Assembly: GCF_020523625.1 (NCBI RefSeq)
Contig: NZ_JAJAQH010000006.1
Coordinates: forward strand, 558,001-622,000
Direction: 5' to 3'
DNA from: Methylovorus menthalis
GTDB lineage: Bacteria; Pseudomonadota; Gammaproteobacteria; Burkholderiales; Methylophilaceae
DNA length: 64,000 nucleotides
Part shown: positions 27,672 to 35,911 of the stretch, in pieces
Layout of the letters: every line of letters starts with the position of its first letter
Position numbering within the stretch: the first letter of the stretch is position 1
Program-made: the position numbers and the translations under genes
Notes under the pieces: model-generated
Told to the model about the DNA's origin: nothing
Database searches by the model: none
Seen by the model: only the letters and a program-made list of their open reading frames with translations

Positions 27672-28160
27672 ATGACCTCGTTGCCAGAAAACACCGTCTT
27701 GACCAGCAGGCGTGACTATGAGACCGCACTGGCGGCCGTGCTGGAGCATGCGCAACACAGGGTATTCATTTTTGATACTGATTTGTCTTTTGGCGGATTC
27801 GAGACGGCTGATAATGTGGATCGGCTAAGAGCCTTGCTCGTGAAGCAGCCTGCTGCCAGGGTTACGCTGATATTGCAGGATGCGCGATGCCTGTTTGATC
27901 GCTGCCCGCGGCTGCTGGGCTTGATGCAGCGATACCAGCATGCGATGACCGTGTATGAGACGAATGACGAGGGTAAGCGCGTGAGTGATAGTTTTGTGCT
28001 GGCGGATGATCATGCTTACCTGCGTCGGTTCCATGTTGACCAGGTAAGGTTCAAATATAGTTTGGACGACGTGGCTACTGTCAGGTTGCTTGGCATGCGG
28101 TTTGAGGAACTGTTGCAGCTCACTCATCATCAGATCAGTACCACACCCTTGGGGTTATGA
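27672..28160 (+). CDS. DUF7931-type conserved hypothetical protein
   Basis: A 162-aa cytosolic protein without signal or membrane segments. It resembles the conserved betaproteobacterial family now called DUF7931: RRDYETALAAVLEHAQHRVFIFDTDLSFGGFE, then VTLILQDARCLFDRCPRL, and SFVLADDHAYLRRFHVDQVRFKY. The pattern of a buried FDTDL strand and a late HxxxRRFHxD segment recalls phospholipase D-like folds, but only one H-x-K type motif could be argued and it is incomplete. I use ATG 27672 with AGGAG ten bases upstream. It is in a likely operon with roxA and the secretin-like gene. Confidence 0.7.
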   Translation: MTSLPENTVLTSRRDYETALAAVLEHAQHRVFIFDTDLSFGGFETADNVDRLRALLVKQPAARVTLILQDARCLFDRCPRLLGLMQRYQHAMTVYETNDEGKRVSDSFVLADDHAYLRRFHVDQVRFKYSLDDVATVRLLGMRFEELLQLTHHQISTTPLGL

Positions 28161-28163
28161 AAT

Positions 28164-29015
28164 ATGACGCGAATATTGGCGGTTTATCAGGTGGCAGGCA
28201 TCAGGATGTTGCTGTTGCTGATGCTTTTTAGTGCCTCTCCTGCCTGGGCACGAACCGAATTCAAGATGATTACCTTGCAGCATCGATTTGCCCAGGAGCT
28301 GGTACCTATCGTGGCACCCATGGTGGGGGATGATGGCAATGCCAGTGCCATTGATAACCACCTGGTCATCCGTGCATCGCCCGAGCGCATGCAGGCGATA
28401 GAGGAGCTTGTCGCCAAGCTGGATACAGCACGCCGCAATATGCGTATTACGGTCTCGCATGAAGACATACACTCTGGCAATCAGCAGAATATAGGCGCAA
28501 GTGGCAATGTGCGGATTGGGGAGGGGCGTGTCATTATGCAGCGGCGCATGCCGGGAGATGCTTTGCCAGAAAACAATGTAAATATTGACCTTGATCAGCG
28601 GGAGTACAGCAGATCCCAGCAAGGCAGTGAATTTGTAAACGTGACAGAGGGAGAACGGGCATTCATACGGGTTGGTCAGCGAGTGCCCTACACACAGCAG
28701 TGGGTGGTGTTAACTCAGTCCTATGCACAGCGTATTCGGAATACTGAATTTCAGGACATCACGACCGGATTTGCCGTCAGGCCGCGTGCTCTTGGTGACC
28801 AAGTCGAGATTGAAATCACGCCTAGAATCGCTCAAATGGGGGCGGGTGGGGTGATTGATTTCGAGGAGCTTTCGACCGTCGTCATGGTAAGGCCCGGCGA
28901 ATGGCTGGATATCGGGGGAACCATGCAGTCTCGTGATGATGTCAGTCGCGCAATTCTGAATAGTCAGTCTGCAGGCGGCAGTGACTATAGTCGACTCATG
29001 ATTCGGGTCGATTGA
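28164..29015 (+). CDS. Secreted secretin-like protein
   Basis: Exported protein of 283 aa with a signal peptide (residues about 12-31, cleaved after AWA). Residues 33-95 resemble the short secretin N-domain: MITLQHRFAQELVPIVAPMV, NHLVIRASPERMQAIEELVAKLD. The C-terminal half (GSEFVNVTEGERAFIRVGQRVPYT, VRPRALGDQVEIEITPRI, MVRPGEWLDIGG) resembles the secretin core strands of GspD/PilQ. It is far shorter than a true secretin and no pilus or type II genes are nearby, so it is probably a dedicated periplasmic or outer-membrane relative of unknown job. Immediately follows the DUF7931 gene. Confidence 0.7.
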   Translation: MTRILAVYQVAGIRMLLLLMLFSASPAWARTEFKMITLQHRFAQELVPIVAPMVGDDGNASAIDNHLVIRASPERMQAIEELVAKLDTARRNMRITVSHEDIHSGNQQNIGASGNVRIGEGRVIMQRRMPGDALPENNVNIDLDQREYSRSQQGSEFVNVTEGERAFIRVGQRVPYTQQWVVLTQSYAQRIRNTEFQDITTGFAVRPRALGDQVEIEITPRIAQMGAGGVIDFEELSTVVMVRPGEWLDIGGTMQSRDDVSRAILNSQSAGGSDYSRLMIRVD

Positions 29016-29180
29016 AGGTGTTGTTGTACAGAGTATTTTAAATTAAGGTTAAATTGGCCTGTGGGTGATAAAAACAGTGGTTTTTTTTTTCGGAGGTGGT
29101 AGAATTTTTACCACTCGGCTTCTTTCACAGGTTTGCCGTACTGGTTTAACTTATAGACTATATTGTTAAGGGATACAAAA

Positions 29181-29399
29181 ATGACTCGTTCCGCTCTGCT
29201 TGCCGCTTTGCTCGCTTTGGCTCTTACCGCTTGCGGTCAAAAAGAAGAAGCTCCTGCTGAGGCTCCTGCTGTTGAAGCACCAGCTGCTGAAGCTCCTGCT
29301 GCTGAAGCACCAGCTGCTGACGCTCCTGCCGCTGAGGCACCAGCTGCTGAAGCACCAGCCGCTGACGCTCCTGCTGCACCAGCTGAAGAAGCTAAGTAA
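29181..29399 (+). CDS. Small alanine/proline-rich repeat lipoprotein
   Basis: A 72-aa lipoprotein. The signal peptide MTRSALLAALLALALTAC has a good lipobox (LTAC), with lipidation expected at Cys18, then GQKEEAP. The rest is a repeat of a five-residue unit, APAAE/APAAD/APAVE, about nine copies, ending in EEAK. Start ATG 29181 follows AAGGGATACAAAA; a TTG at 29163 is an in-frame alternative. No known fold; likely a flexible acidic periplasmic or outer-membrane extension. A terminator follows and a 165-base gap precedes it, so it is a single-gene transcript. Confidence 0.75.
   Translation: MTRSALLAALLALALTACGQKEEAPAEAPAVEAPAAEAPAAEAPAADAPAAEAPAAEAPAADAPAAPAEEAK
29253..29382 (+). repeat. Imperfect 15-bp tandem repeat coding Ala-Pro-Ala-Ala-Glu/Asp
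   Basis: About eight to nine imperfect copies of a 15-base unit of the form GCACCAGCTGCTGAA or GCTCCTGCTGCTGAA, alternating in third-base choice, which forms a 30-base higher-order unit. It is in frame with the lipoprotein, so copy-number change by slippage would alter length without a frameshift. Confidence 0.8.
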
Positions 29400-29425
29400 G
29401 TCTTTCTAGTATTTACTAGCAAAGT

Positions 29426-29455
29426 AAAAAGGCCAACTGCAAAGTTGGCCTTTTT
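29426..29455 (+). terminator. Rho-independent terminator after small lipoprotein
   Basis: Stem AAAAAGGCCAACT / AGTTGGCCTTTTT around a four- to six-base loop (GCAA), followed by further T residues. A perfect, GC-rich stem just 27 bases after the lipoprotein stop codon. Confidence 0.9.
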
Positions 29456-29589
29456 GTTTGTCTATTGCTTTCTAATTTATTGATAAGTATCAGCTAATTA
29501 TTCGTTAATTGATTGGGGCAATGACGATTTTATATAGCTCAAATTAACAGCATCCGGCGATTATTATCGCTGAATATCTGTTACTTAAT

Positions 29590-30366
29590 CTAACGAATAT
29601 CCCGCCAATCAAATCCTATTTCCTGATCTGCAATGCTGATCCACTCGCGCTCACAGTTGAGCGCGGAAGATAAACAATTGATGACCAAATCAGGATGATT
29701 GTTCTTGGCGCTGAGGTGGGCAGCTAGCAGGTGTTGCAGATGACTCAGGTCCAGGTTGCCAAGAATAGAGGCGGAGGTGGTGTTGTCCAGATGCCCGAGT
29801 CGACCACTCACGCGCTTTTTCAACGGCCAGGCATAAGGTCCGTTCATCAGCATATCCAGATCGTGATTACACTCCAGCACCAGCCCATGGCAGCCAGATA
29901 GCATGGCTTCTATATGCGGCGTAGAAGTGCCGGTGTCGGTGAGAACGCCCAGTTTGCTGTCACCATCGTGAAAGGTATATTGCACAGGCTCACGTGCATC
30001 ATGCGGGACAGGAAAGGGATTAACACCTAGATCGCGTATGGTGAAAGGTGCATGGCTATCAATCACATGGAGTTCAAAGCCACGTTGTTTGGGCATTAGT
30101 CTTTCGACCATGGTGAGCGTACCGTGCGTCAGCCAGACAGGAATACCGAATTTGTTGGCGAGCTTGAAAACGCCGCCAGCATGGTCATCATGCTCGTGGG
30201 TGACCAAAATGCCATTCAGGCTCTCGGGCGCGATGCTGGCGCGTTGCAGACGATGAATGGCGTCGCGCAGGCCGAAGCCGCAATCCAATAACAGGGTGGT
30301 ATCGCGGGATTGGATCAGCAGTCCGTTGCCGGCACTGCCGCTTCCTATTGAACTGAAACGCATCAT
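29590..30366 (-). CDS. MBL-fold metallohydrolase (YycJ-like)
   Basis: Metallo-beta-lactamase superfamily hydrolase of 258 aa. The zinc-binding H-x-H-x-D-H motif is THEHDDHAGG (about residues 56-61), with FPVPHDAREPV providing a later histidine and GVLTDTGTST the metal-bridging aspartate. FSSIGSGSAGNGLLIQS at the start is typical of the YycJ/VicX subgroup. The real substrate of this subgroup is unsettled; a nuclease or RNA-processing role is proposed for relatives. It is downstream of bamC and dapA in the same direction, a common betaproteobacterial order, and probably transcribed with them. Confidence 0.88.
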   Translation of the reverse strand: MMRFSSIGSGSAGNGLLIQSRDTTLLLDCGFGLRDAIHRLQRASIAPESLNGILVTHEHDDHAGGVFKLANKFGIPVWLTHGTLTMVERLMPKQRGFELHVIDSHAPFTIRDLGVNPFPVPHDAREPVQYTFHDGDSKLGVLTDTGTSTPHIEAMLSGCHGLVLECNHDLDMLMNGPYAWPLKKRVSGRLGHLDNTTSASILGNLDLSHLQHLLAAHLSAKNNHPDLVINCLSSALNCEREWISIADQEIGFDWRDIR

Positions 30367-30416
30367 GATGCCATGGAGCTTAGCGCCCCATGGCCCGGAA
30401 GATCAAGCGACAAACC

Positions 30417-31679
30417 TTATTTCAGTTGTTCAAACAGCAAATTGATAATGCGTTTGGCGCTGGCGGATTTGCTAGGCACGCCATCTTTGTCGGTGACGGT
30501 GACTTTGGAGCCACTGGCATCGTCCTCAACCTTCACGCGGTACTGGCGTTCAGCCTCCTGCTTGGCTTTGTCCTTGTCGCTACCCCAGAACTTCAGCTTG
30601 TCCGTAATGCCCTTGTCTTCTGCGGGCTTGGCAGCAGCTTCTTTCTTTGCCTCGTCATCTTTGTCATCACCCCAGAATTTCAGACTGTCGATCAGGCCCT
30701 TTTTCTTTTGAGGAGTGTCATCAATATCTACATCAGAGTAGCGCACGTAGAAAATACCACTGGAGCGGTCGCGGTCTTCCACAACAAAGCCTACGCGATC
30801 CAGCGCCAGGCCTACGCGACGCCAGGCACGGTCAAAGCTGTCATTGACGGCAAGGGCAACGGAGCCATCACTATTCTGGTTTAGCTTGGCTCTGACTTCG
30901 GTATTGGAGGTGGTGATAATGGTGCGCGATTTCTTTTCTTCCACGCCCAGCTTGACCATCAGGCGGCGCAGCAGCTCAGCATCGATATCCTCTGCATCGG
31001 CACGCGCTTCTTCTTTCTTGCTGCGCTTGTAGCCCAGTTCAACGACGCCTGCGCTGGTGACGACGCGTTCTTTGTTATCGTCTGGAACTTCGCTGACTGA
31101 GCGGTGGCTCATGTAAATTTCAGTGGTACCAGTTTCTGTCCCGTTATCCAGACGCGTACGAAATTTTTGGCGGTTTTGCAGAGTATTCAGCTTGTCGAGC
31201 CAACCCTGGAATTTGTCCAAGTAATTGCCTTTGTCATCTTTGGTCAAGGTGCTTGGATCTACCCATTCCGTTTCCATCACGCCGGTTTGTGGATTCTCCA
31301 CGCGGACGGAGAAGCCAAGGTCTGCCCAGAATTCGCGTACCACGGGCCAGATTTTTTCTGGTGGCGCTTGAACAACCAGCCAGCGCTGAGCACCAGCGCG
31401 TTCCAGTCGCACATTATCAGGGTTAGCCAATACCTTGACTTGTTCGTCCACCTGTTCGGTTTGACCCTGGCTGTAATTAGAGTAGGTGGTTGAGCCTGGA
31501 ACGGCATAGGTATCATTCGACGAAATCGATGTCAGGTCCGGCGGCACTTCAAGCGGGCGCGAACGGCCAGCTGCCTTGTAATCGGATGAGGTGTCGACAA
31601 AGGGAATGGAGTCGCAGGCGCTGACGGACAGCGCAAGTAAGGTTGCGAGTACAAGCGGTTTCAAAGTGAATCGATTCAT
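30417..31679 (-). CDS. bamC: Outer membrane assembly lipoprotein BamC
   Basis: Lipoprotein subunit of the BAM complex that folds beta-barrel proteins into the outer membrane. ATG 31679 gives MNRFTLKPLVLATLLALSVSAC, a signal peptide with an SVSAC lipobox; the longer open frame to 31739 has no such signal at its start. The two BamC helix-grip domains follow (QRWLVVQAPPEKIWPVVREFWADLGF near residue 110, and DSFDRAWRRVGLALDRVGFVVEDRDRSSGIFYVRY near residue 270). A lysine/glutamate-rich insert with two KFWG(D/S)DK-type segments precedes the C-terminus. It lies 31 bases after dapA, as usual in this class. Confidence 0.9.
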   Translation of the reverse strand: MNRFTLKPLVLATLLALSVSACDSIPFVDTSSDYKAAGRSRPLEVPPDLTSISSNDTYAVPGSTTYSNYSQGQTEQVDEQVKVLANPDNVRLERAGAQRWLVVQAPPEKIWPVVREFWADLGFSVRVENPQTGVMETEWVDPSTLTKDDKGNYLDKFQGWLDKLNTLQNRQKFRTRLDNGTETGTTEIYMSHRSVSEVPDDNKERVVTSAGVVELGYKRSKKEEARADAEDIDAELLRRLMVKLGVEEKKSRTIITTSNTEVRAKLNQNSDGSVALAVNDSFDRAWRRVGLALDRVGFVVEDRDRSSGIFYVRYSDVDIDDTPQKKKGLIDSLKFWGDDKDDEAKKEAAAKPAEDKGITDKLKFWGSDKDKAKQEAERQYRVKVEDDASGSKVTVTDKDGVPSKSASAKRIINLLFEQLK

Positions 31680-31710
31680 GCGGTTTCTCGTCAACTTTCG
31701 AGTCAGTGAG

Positions 31711-32583
31711 TTAGATAGAGGCGTTGCCCATGGCGGCACGCAGTGTCTCGTGATGCTGCGCGGAAAGGGGGACCAGTGGCAAGCGTATGCCCGGGCCGAT
31801 CAGCCCCATTTCGCCCAATACCCATTTGACAGGGATGGGGTTGGCTTCGACAAACAGTTTTTGGTGTAGTGCAAACAACTTGGCATTAATGCTGCGCGTG
31901 GTAGCCGCATCACCAGCGATGGCGGCCTTGCACATTTGCTGCATGAGGCGAGGGGCCACATTGGCCGTCACCGAGATGACACCATGCGCTCCCATCAGCA
32001 TCAGGGCTGCGCCAGTGGCATCGTCGCCGCTGTAAATGGCAAATCCTGCAGGAGCACGCAAAATCAGGTCGGTACCACGTTCCAGGCTGCCAGTAGCATC
32101 CTTGATGCCCACAATGTTCGGCAGCGCGGCCAGTCGCAAGGCAGTTTCATTGCTGATATCGCAGCCAGTGCGGCCAGGGACGTTGTACAGGATTTGAGGA
32201 ATATCGACAGCCTCAGCCACCGCCTTGTAATGCTGGTACAAGCCTTCCTGAGTTGGCTTGTTGTAATAAGGGGCAACCAGCAGGCAGGCGTCAGCGCCGA
32301 GTTCCTTGGCCTTGCGTGTCAGGTAAATGGCTTCGCTAGTCGAGTTGGCACCCGTACCGGCAATGACGGGAATGCGGCCAGCCACTTGCTCGATAGCCGT
32401 TTTGATCAACAGGCAGTGTTCGTCAAAATCCACCGTGGGGGATTCTCCCGTGGTGCCGACAATCACAATCCCGTCGGTGCCTTCCTGCACGTGAAAGTCG
32501 ATAAGGGAACGTAATGCCTGAATATCCAGACCACCATCCTCATGCATGGGAGTGGCGATGGCAACAAGACTGCCTTGCAGCAT
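31711..32583 (-). CDS. dapA: 4-hydroxy-tetrahydrodipicolinate synthase
   Basis: Condenses pyruvate and aspartate semialdehyde, the first step of the lysine and diaminopimelate branch. ATG 32583 gives [13 protein letters not shown], the normal N-terminus, and 290 aa; an ORF extension to 32646 has no support. TTGESPT (about residues 44-50) contributes the threonine of the active-site triad, [10 protein letters not shown] the tyrosine (about 133), and [11 protein letters not shown] the Schiff-base lysine (about 161). GDDATG near residue 188 is also typical. It is followed by bamC and an MBL hydrolase in one orientation. Confidence 0.96.
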   Translation of the reverse strand: MLQGSLVAIATPMHEDGGLDIQALRSLIDFHVQEGTDGIVIVGTTGESPTVDFDEHCLLIKTAIEQVAGRIPVIAGTGANSTSEAIYLTRKAKELGADACLLVAPYYNKPTQEGLYQHYKAVAEAVDIPQILYNVPGRTGCDISNETALRLAALPNIVGIKDATGSLERGTDLILRAPAGFAIYSGDDATGAALMLMGAHGVISVTANVAPRLMQQMCKAAIAGDAATTRSINAKLFALHQKLFVEANPIPVKWVLGEMGLIGPGIRLPLVPLSAQHHETLRAAMGNASI

Positions 32584-32769
32584 GATCAACCTGACAATAT
32601 GAATTAAATCAAAACATTTTAACTTAAAGTGGCCTATGTAGAACACGCTTTTTGCATGTGCTTACATGATGTTTGCCCATATGGCGGCCTGGGCTTGGGT
32701 TCGGGCCGACCTGAGCAACCGTGATTTTAGGCATGGTCTGTTACCGCTTAATTAAAGGGCTCAAGCCTG

Positions 32770-32775
32770 TATAAT
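32770..32775 (+). promoter_or_regulatory. Possible -10 box before the RnfB-like gene
   Basis: A perfect TATAAT sits 12 bases before the ATG at 32788. No convincing -35 element lies 16-18 bases upstream (CTTAAT at 32747-32752 is weak) and no ribosome site follows. If the box is used, the transcript would begin very near the start codon, giving a leaderless or nearly leaderless message. Confidence 0.35.
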
Positions 32776-32787
32776 CCGTTTCATATC

Positions 32788-33699
32788 ATGTCTGTACCCA
32801 AGCATATTTCCCATCCGGTCTTGCAGCGCCTGCGTCGATTAGTCGTGGGCAAGCCCAAGCCATCCAGTTTCAGTACCGTTCGGGCACGTAGCGCGGCACG
32901 TGGAGAAACGAGGTCACTGGTGGCGAGCATTGATGCCATTTTGCCGCAAACACAATGTACGCAATGTGGCTATCAGGGGTGCAAGCCGTATGCCGAAGCC
33001 ATTGTGCGCGGCGAGGCCAATATCAATCAATGTCCACCAGGCGGCGATGCTGGCATACATGCACTCGCCAGTTTGCTGCAGCGACCTTACATTCCGCTTA
33101 ATCCGCAACATGGCATACAAAAGCCAAAACAAGTTGCAGTAATTGATGAACAGACCTGTATCGGCTGCACGCTTTGTATACAGGCATGCCCGGTCGATGC
33201 CATTCTCGGCGCATCCAAGCAAATGCATACGGTGATCGCGGATGAGTGCACGGGCTGCGAGCTTTGCCTCGCGCCTTGCCCGGTGGATTGCATCAGCATG
33301 CATTCTCCGCCTGTCACGGCAATCTCGCGCTGGCGTTATCCTGAATTTGCCTTACATGCTCCTGCGGGGCCGCTGGATGTGCAGGCGGCCAATATCGCGC
33401 GCGAACGCCATGCCTTCAGGCTGCAGCGGCAAGCGCGTGAGCAGGAGGAGCGAGCACGCAAGCTTGCGCAAAGACGCGCAGCCAGTGCGACGCATGCCAC
33501 TACGCAAGATCCGGCCGCTGAACAGGCGGCATTGGCGAAAAAAGCCGCGATTGCCGCTGCCATGGCGCGCGTGCAGGCGCAAAAAGCCGCCACGGCGCCG
33601 CGCAACACCGAGGTGGTTAGTCCCGCTGTGGCGGCTGAGATTGCGGCGATTGAGGCAAGACGTGCGCAGATGAAAAAGACGGATGACAGTGCAGAGTAA
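32788..33699 (+). CDS. rsxB: Soluble RnfB-like iron-sulfur protein
   Basis: Iron-sulfur electron carrier of 303 aa related to RnfB/RsxB. After a short basic N-terminus, the 4Fe-4S domain has C-x2-C-x4-C in CTQCGYQGC and a later cysteine in [11 protein letters not shown] (about residues 52-82). Two ferredoxin clusters follow: [16 protein letters not shown] and [16 protein letters not shown] (about residues 127-172). The N-terminal membrane helix of true RnfB is absent, and no other Rnf subunit is adjacent. The C-terminal third (about 205-303) is an Ala/Arg/Gln-rich predicted coiled coil. Upstream of nth, a frequent pairing; a role in iron-sulfur supply to Nth is only an inference. Confidence 0.85.
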   Translation: MSVPKHISHPVLQRLRRLVVGKPKPSSFSTVRARSAARGETRSLVASIDAILPQTQCTQCGYQGCKPYAEAIVRGEANINQCPPGGDAGIHALASLLQRPYIPLNPQHGIQKPKQVAVIDEQTCIGCTLCIQACPVDAILGASKQMHTVIADECTGCELCLAPCPVDCISMHSPPVTAISRWRYPEFALHAPAGPLDVQAANIARERHAFRLQRQAREQEERARKLAQRRAASATHATTQDPAAEQAALAKKAAIAAAMARVQAQKAATAPRNTEVVSPAVAAEIAAIEARRAQMKKTDDSAE

Positions 33700-33740
33700 A
33701 TTTTTAAAACTGCGTCAGTAGACGCCATGAGCGCAACACC

Positions 33741-34373
33741 ATGAATGCAGAAAAAAGACGCGAAATATTCAAACGCTTGAGTGAGGCCATTCCTGAGCCT
33801 AAAACCGAGCTTACGCATGCATCCACATTTGAATTGCTGATTGCCGTCATTCTGTCAGCACAGGCCACGGACAAAGGCGTCAATATCGCCACGGCGAAGT
33901 TGTTTCCGGTGGCCAATACGCCTCAGGCCATTATGGATCTCGGCTTGGAAGGTCTGGAAGGCTATATCAAAACCATAGGGCTCTACCGCAGCAAAGCGAA
34001 AAATGTACTGGCGACCTGCCGCATGCTGGTTGAACAATTCAACAGTGAGGTACCGCGCACTCGCGACGCGCTGGAAAGCCTGCCCGGGGTTGGCCGCAAG
34101 ACAGCTAACGTCATTTTGAACACAGCGTTTGGTGAAGCCACCATTGCCGTCGATACGCATATTTTCCGCTTGGGCAATCGCATAGGCCTGGCCCCGGGCA
34201 AGACGCCGCTAGAGGTGGAAAAGAAACTCCTGAAGACGGTCCCCAAGGACTACCTGCAGGATGCGCATCATTTGCTGATTCTTCACGGGCGCTATGTATG
34301 CGTGGCGCGCAAGCCAAAATGCGCGGCCTGCGTCATTTACGATTATTGCGAATACAAGGAAAAAACCGCTTGA
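33741..34373 (+). CDS. nth: Endonuclease III
   Basis: Bifunctional DNA glycosylase and AP lyase that removes oxidised pyrimidines. The helix-hairpin-helix is LPGVGRKTANVIL (about residues 114-126) with the catalytic lysine, and the catalytic aspartate is in VDTHIFRLGNR (about residue 139). The C-terminal iron-sulfur loop is C-x6-C-x2-C-x5-C (CVARKPKCAACVIYDYC). At 210 aa it has normal length. It is 41 bases after the RnfB-like gene, and its stop overlaps the TTG start of the FIST gene. Confidence 0.96.
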   Translation: MNAEKRREIFKRLSEAIPEPKTELTHASTFELLIAVILSAQATDKGVNIATAKLFPVANTPQAIMDLGLEGLEGYIKTIGLYRSKAKNVLATCRMLVEQFNSEVPRTRDALESLPGVGRKTANVILNTAFGEATIAVDTHIFRLGNRIGLAPGKTPLEVEKKLLKTVPKDYLQDAHHLLILHGRYVCVARKPKCAACVIYDYCEYKEKTA

Positions 34374-35434
34374 GCGAAGTCGCGACTGGCCTGGCTGTTG
34401 GCAATGCAGCGCGTCCCGAATTGGCGGCCGAAGCTGTGCAGCTGGCCATGCAAAAACTCGGAGACCGTATCCCGAATAGTGTCTTGCTGTTTTTGACGGA
34501 AGAGTTTGCGGCAGATCCGCAGCCCGCTATTCGGGCCGCCGCCGCGGCTTCCAGTTGTCTGCAGGTCATGGGCTGCTCGGCCCCCGGCATTTTTACCGAG
34601 CAGGACTGGGTGCTGGACACGCCCGCCGCCGCCGCCATGGTCTTCAGCGGCCATGTCACCATGTTGCCCAAGCCTGAAGGCGCAGGCCTGCGTATGGCGC
34701 TGACAGCGCCTAATGCCTTGAATACGGTCTGGTTGCAATCACCGGCTTCGCGCTTTGGCGGAGTCTCCGGGGATGCTACGGGGCAAGGGCCTTTTTCAGT
34801 GTGGCAGCATGCCAAGGGTACCCCAGTGGGGCATTGCGAAGCTGCGTTTCGTGGGGTCAATGCTGCGGTGCTGGTTTCTCATGGCTTGCGAATACTGACA
34901 TCCATCCAAACGATTGATGCTGCCAGCGATTACGATCTCTTGCAGTTAAATGCGCAACCAGCATTGCCGATGTTTCATATGTCATTCCCAGATACAGCTC
35001 CCTCATCTCATCTGCTGATGGCGATGGTGGCCGACAGCGAAGCGCGTTTGCTGGCAGGGGATTTTCAACTGGCGGGTATCGTCTCGGAAAATGCGGCACA
35101 GCAATCGCTGACATTGACCAAGTTGTTACGTCCCGGCCAGGTTGTATGTTGGGGCGTACGGGCTGCAGATGCCGCCGAAGCCGAGCTGCATGGCCTGATT
35201 GCCAATCAGCTTGCCATGTGGAATCGATCACCGGCCTTTGGCCTGTTTTTCAGCTGCCTGGGACGGGGGCCTTACCTGTATAACGGCATGGATAGGGATC
35301 TGGACGCATTGCGCCTGCTATGCCCGGGCATGCCCCTGATCGGGTTTTATGGCAATGGCGAAATTGCACCGCATGGACAGGGCAGTGAGTTGCTCGAATA
35401 TTCGGCCGTACTCGGCCTGTTTGCCAAGGATTAA
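34370..35434 (+). CDS. FIST-domain signal protein
   Basis: A 354-aa protein with FIST N and C domains, a sensory module thought to bind small ligands such as amino acids. VATGLAVGNAARPELAAEAV starts the FIST-N region; LLFLTEEFAADPQPAIRAAAAAS and VMGCSAPGIFTEQDWVLDTPAAAAMVF follow. The FIST-C half ends with FGLFFSCLGRGPYLYNGMDRDLDALR and PLIGFYGNGEIAPHG, which is the family signature. The TTG at 34370 overlaps the nth stop (TTGA) and follows AAGGA, so translation is probably coupled. No attached kinase, cyclase or methyl-accepting domain. Confidence 0.85.
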   Translation: MSEVATGLAVGNAARPELAAEAVQLAMQKLGDRIPNSVLLFLTEEFAADPQPAIRAAAAASSCLQVMGCSAPGIFTEQDWVLDTPAAAAMVFSGHVTMLPKPEGAGLRMALTAPNALNTVWLQSPASRFGGVSGDATGQGPFSVWQHAKGTPVGHCEAAFRGVNAAVLVSHGLRILTSIQTIDAASDYDLLQLNAQPALPMFHMSFPDTAPSSHLLMAMVADSEARLLAGDFQLAGIVSENAAQQSLTLTKLLRPGQVVCWGVRAADAAEAELHGLIANQLAMWNRSPAFGLFFSCLGRGPYLYNGMDRDLDALRLLCPGMPLIGFYGNGEIAPHGQGSELLEYSAVLGLFAKD

Positions 35435-35436
35435 CG

Positions 35437-35877
35437 ATGGCACTATTTAACCCATCCCGCGATGAAGTCCGGCGATTCTTTTTCGATAGCTGGGCTAAAT
35501 ATCGCCAGCAGGCAGCGTTGACGCCTCTAGAGGCGTTGGCTCTGCAGGTGATGCAGTTGCATCCGGAGTACCATGCGGTGCTGGATGCGCCCGAGCGCTA
35601 TCTGGAGCAGGCGTATTTTCCCGAAATGGGCGAAACCAACCCTTTCCTGCACATGAGTTTGCATCTATCGGTACTGGAGCAACTCTCCATCGACCAGCCA
35701 CCCGGCATACGCCAGGCATATGACACGCTCAGGCAGCGTCACGGCAATGAAATGGATGCCCAGCACGACTTGATGGATTGCCTGGCAGAAACTATCTGGC
35801 GGGCCCAGCGTGATCAGCAGCCGCCAGATGGCATGGCCTATATCGCCTGTTTTCAGGCCAAGGCACGGGCCGACTGA
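35437..35877 (+). CDS. DUF1841 family protein
   Basis: A 146-aa soluble protein of the DUF1841 family, widely conserved in beta- and gammaproteobacteria. Family features are FNPSRDEVRRFFFDSWAKY (residues about 4-22), QVMQLHPEYHAVLDAPERYLEQ, GETNPFLHMSLHLSVLEQLSIDQPPGI and a C-terminal DCLAETIWRAQRD. The LHxE and HMxxH-like histidines suggest a helical metal-binding or hydrolase-like fold, but no activity is known. It starts two bases after the FIST gene stop, so it is in the same operon as rsxB-nth-FIST. Confidence 0.85.
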   Translation: MALFNPSRDEVRRFFFDSWAKYRQQAALTPLEALALQVMQLHPEYHAVLDAPERYLEQAYFPEMGETNPFLHMSLHLSVLEQLSIDQPPGIRQAYDTLRQRHGNEMDAQHDLMDCLAETIWRAQRDQQPPDGMAYIACFQAKARAD

Positions 35878-35911
35878 GCATAGTCAAGGCGATTGCCCGG
35901 TAAAAGCTTGA

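Noticed and set aside
29078-29130. T-run and GTGGTA/TTACCAC hairpin upstream of the small lipoprotein
   Set aside because: The T-run precedes rather than follows the hairpin on the plus strand and no stem fits it; it may be promoter structure but cannot be called a terminator.
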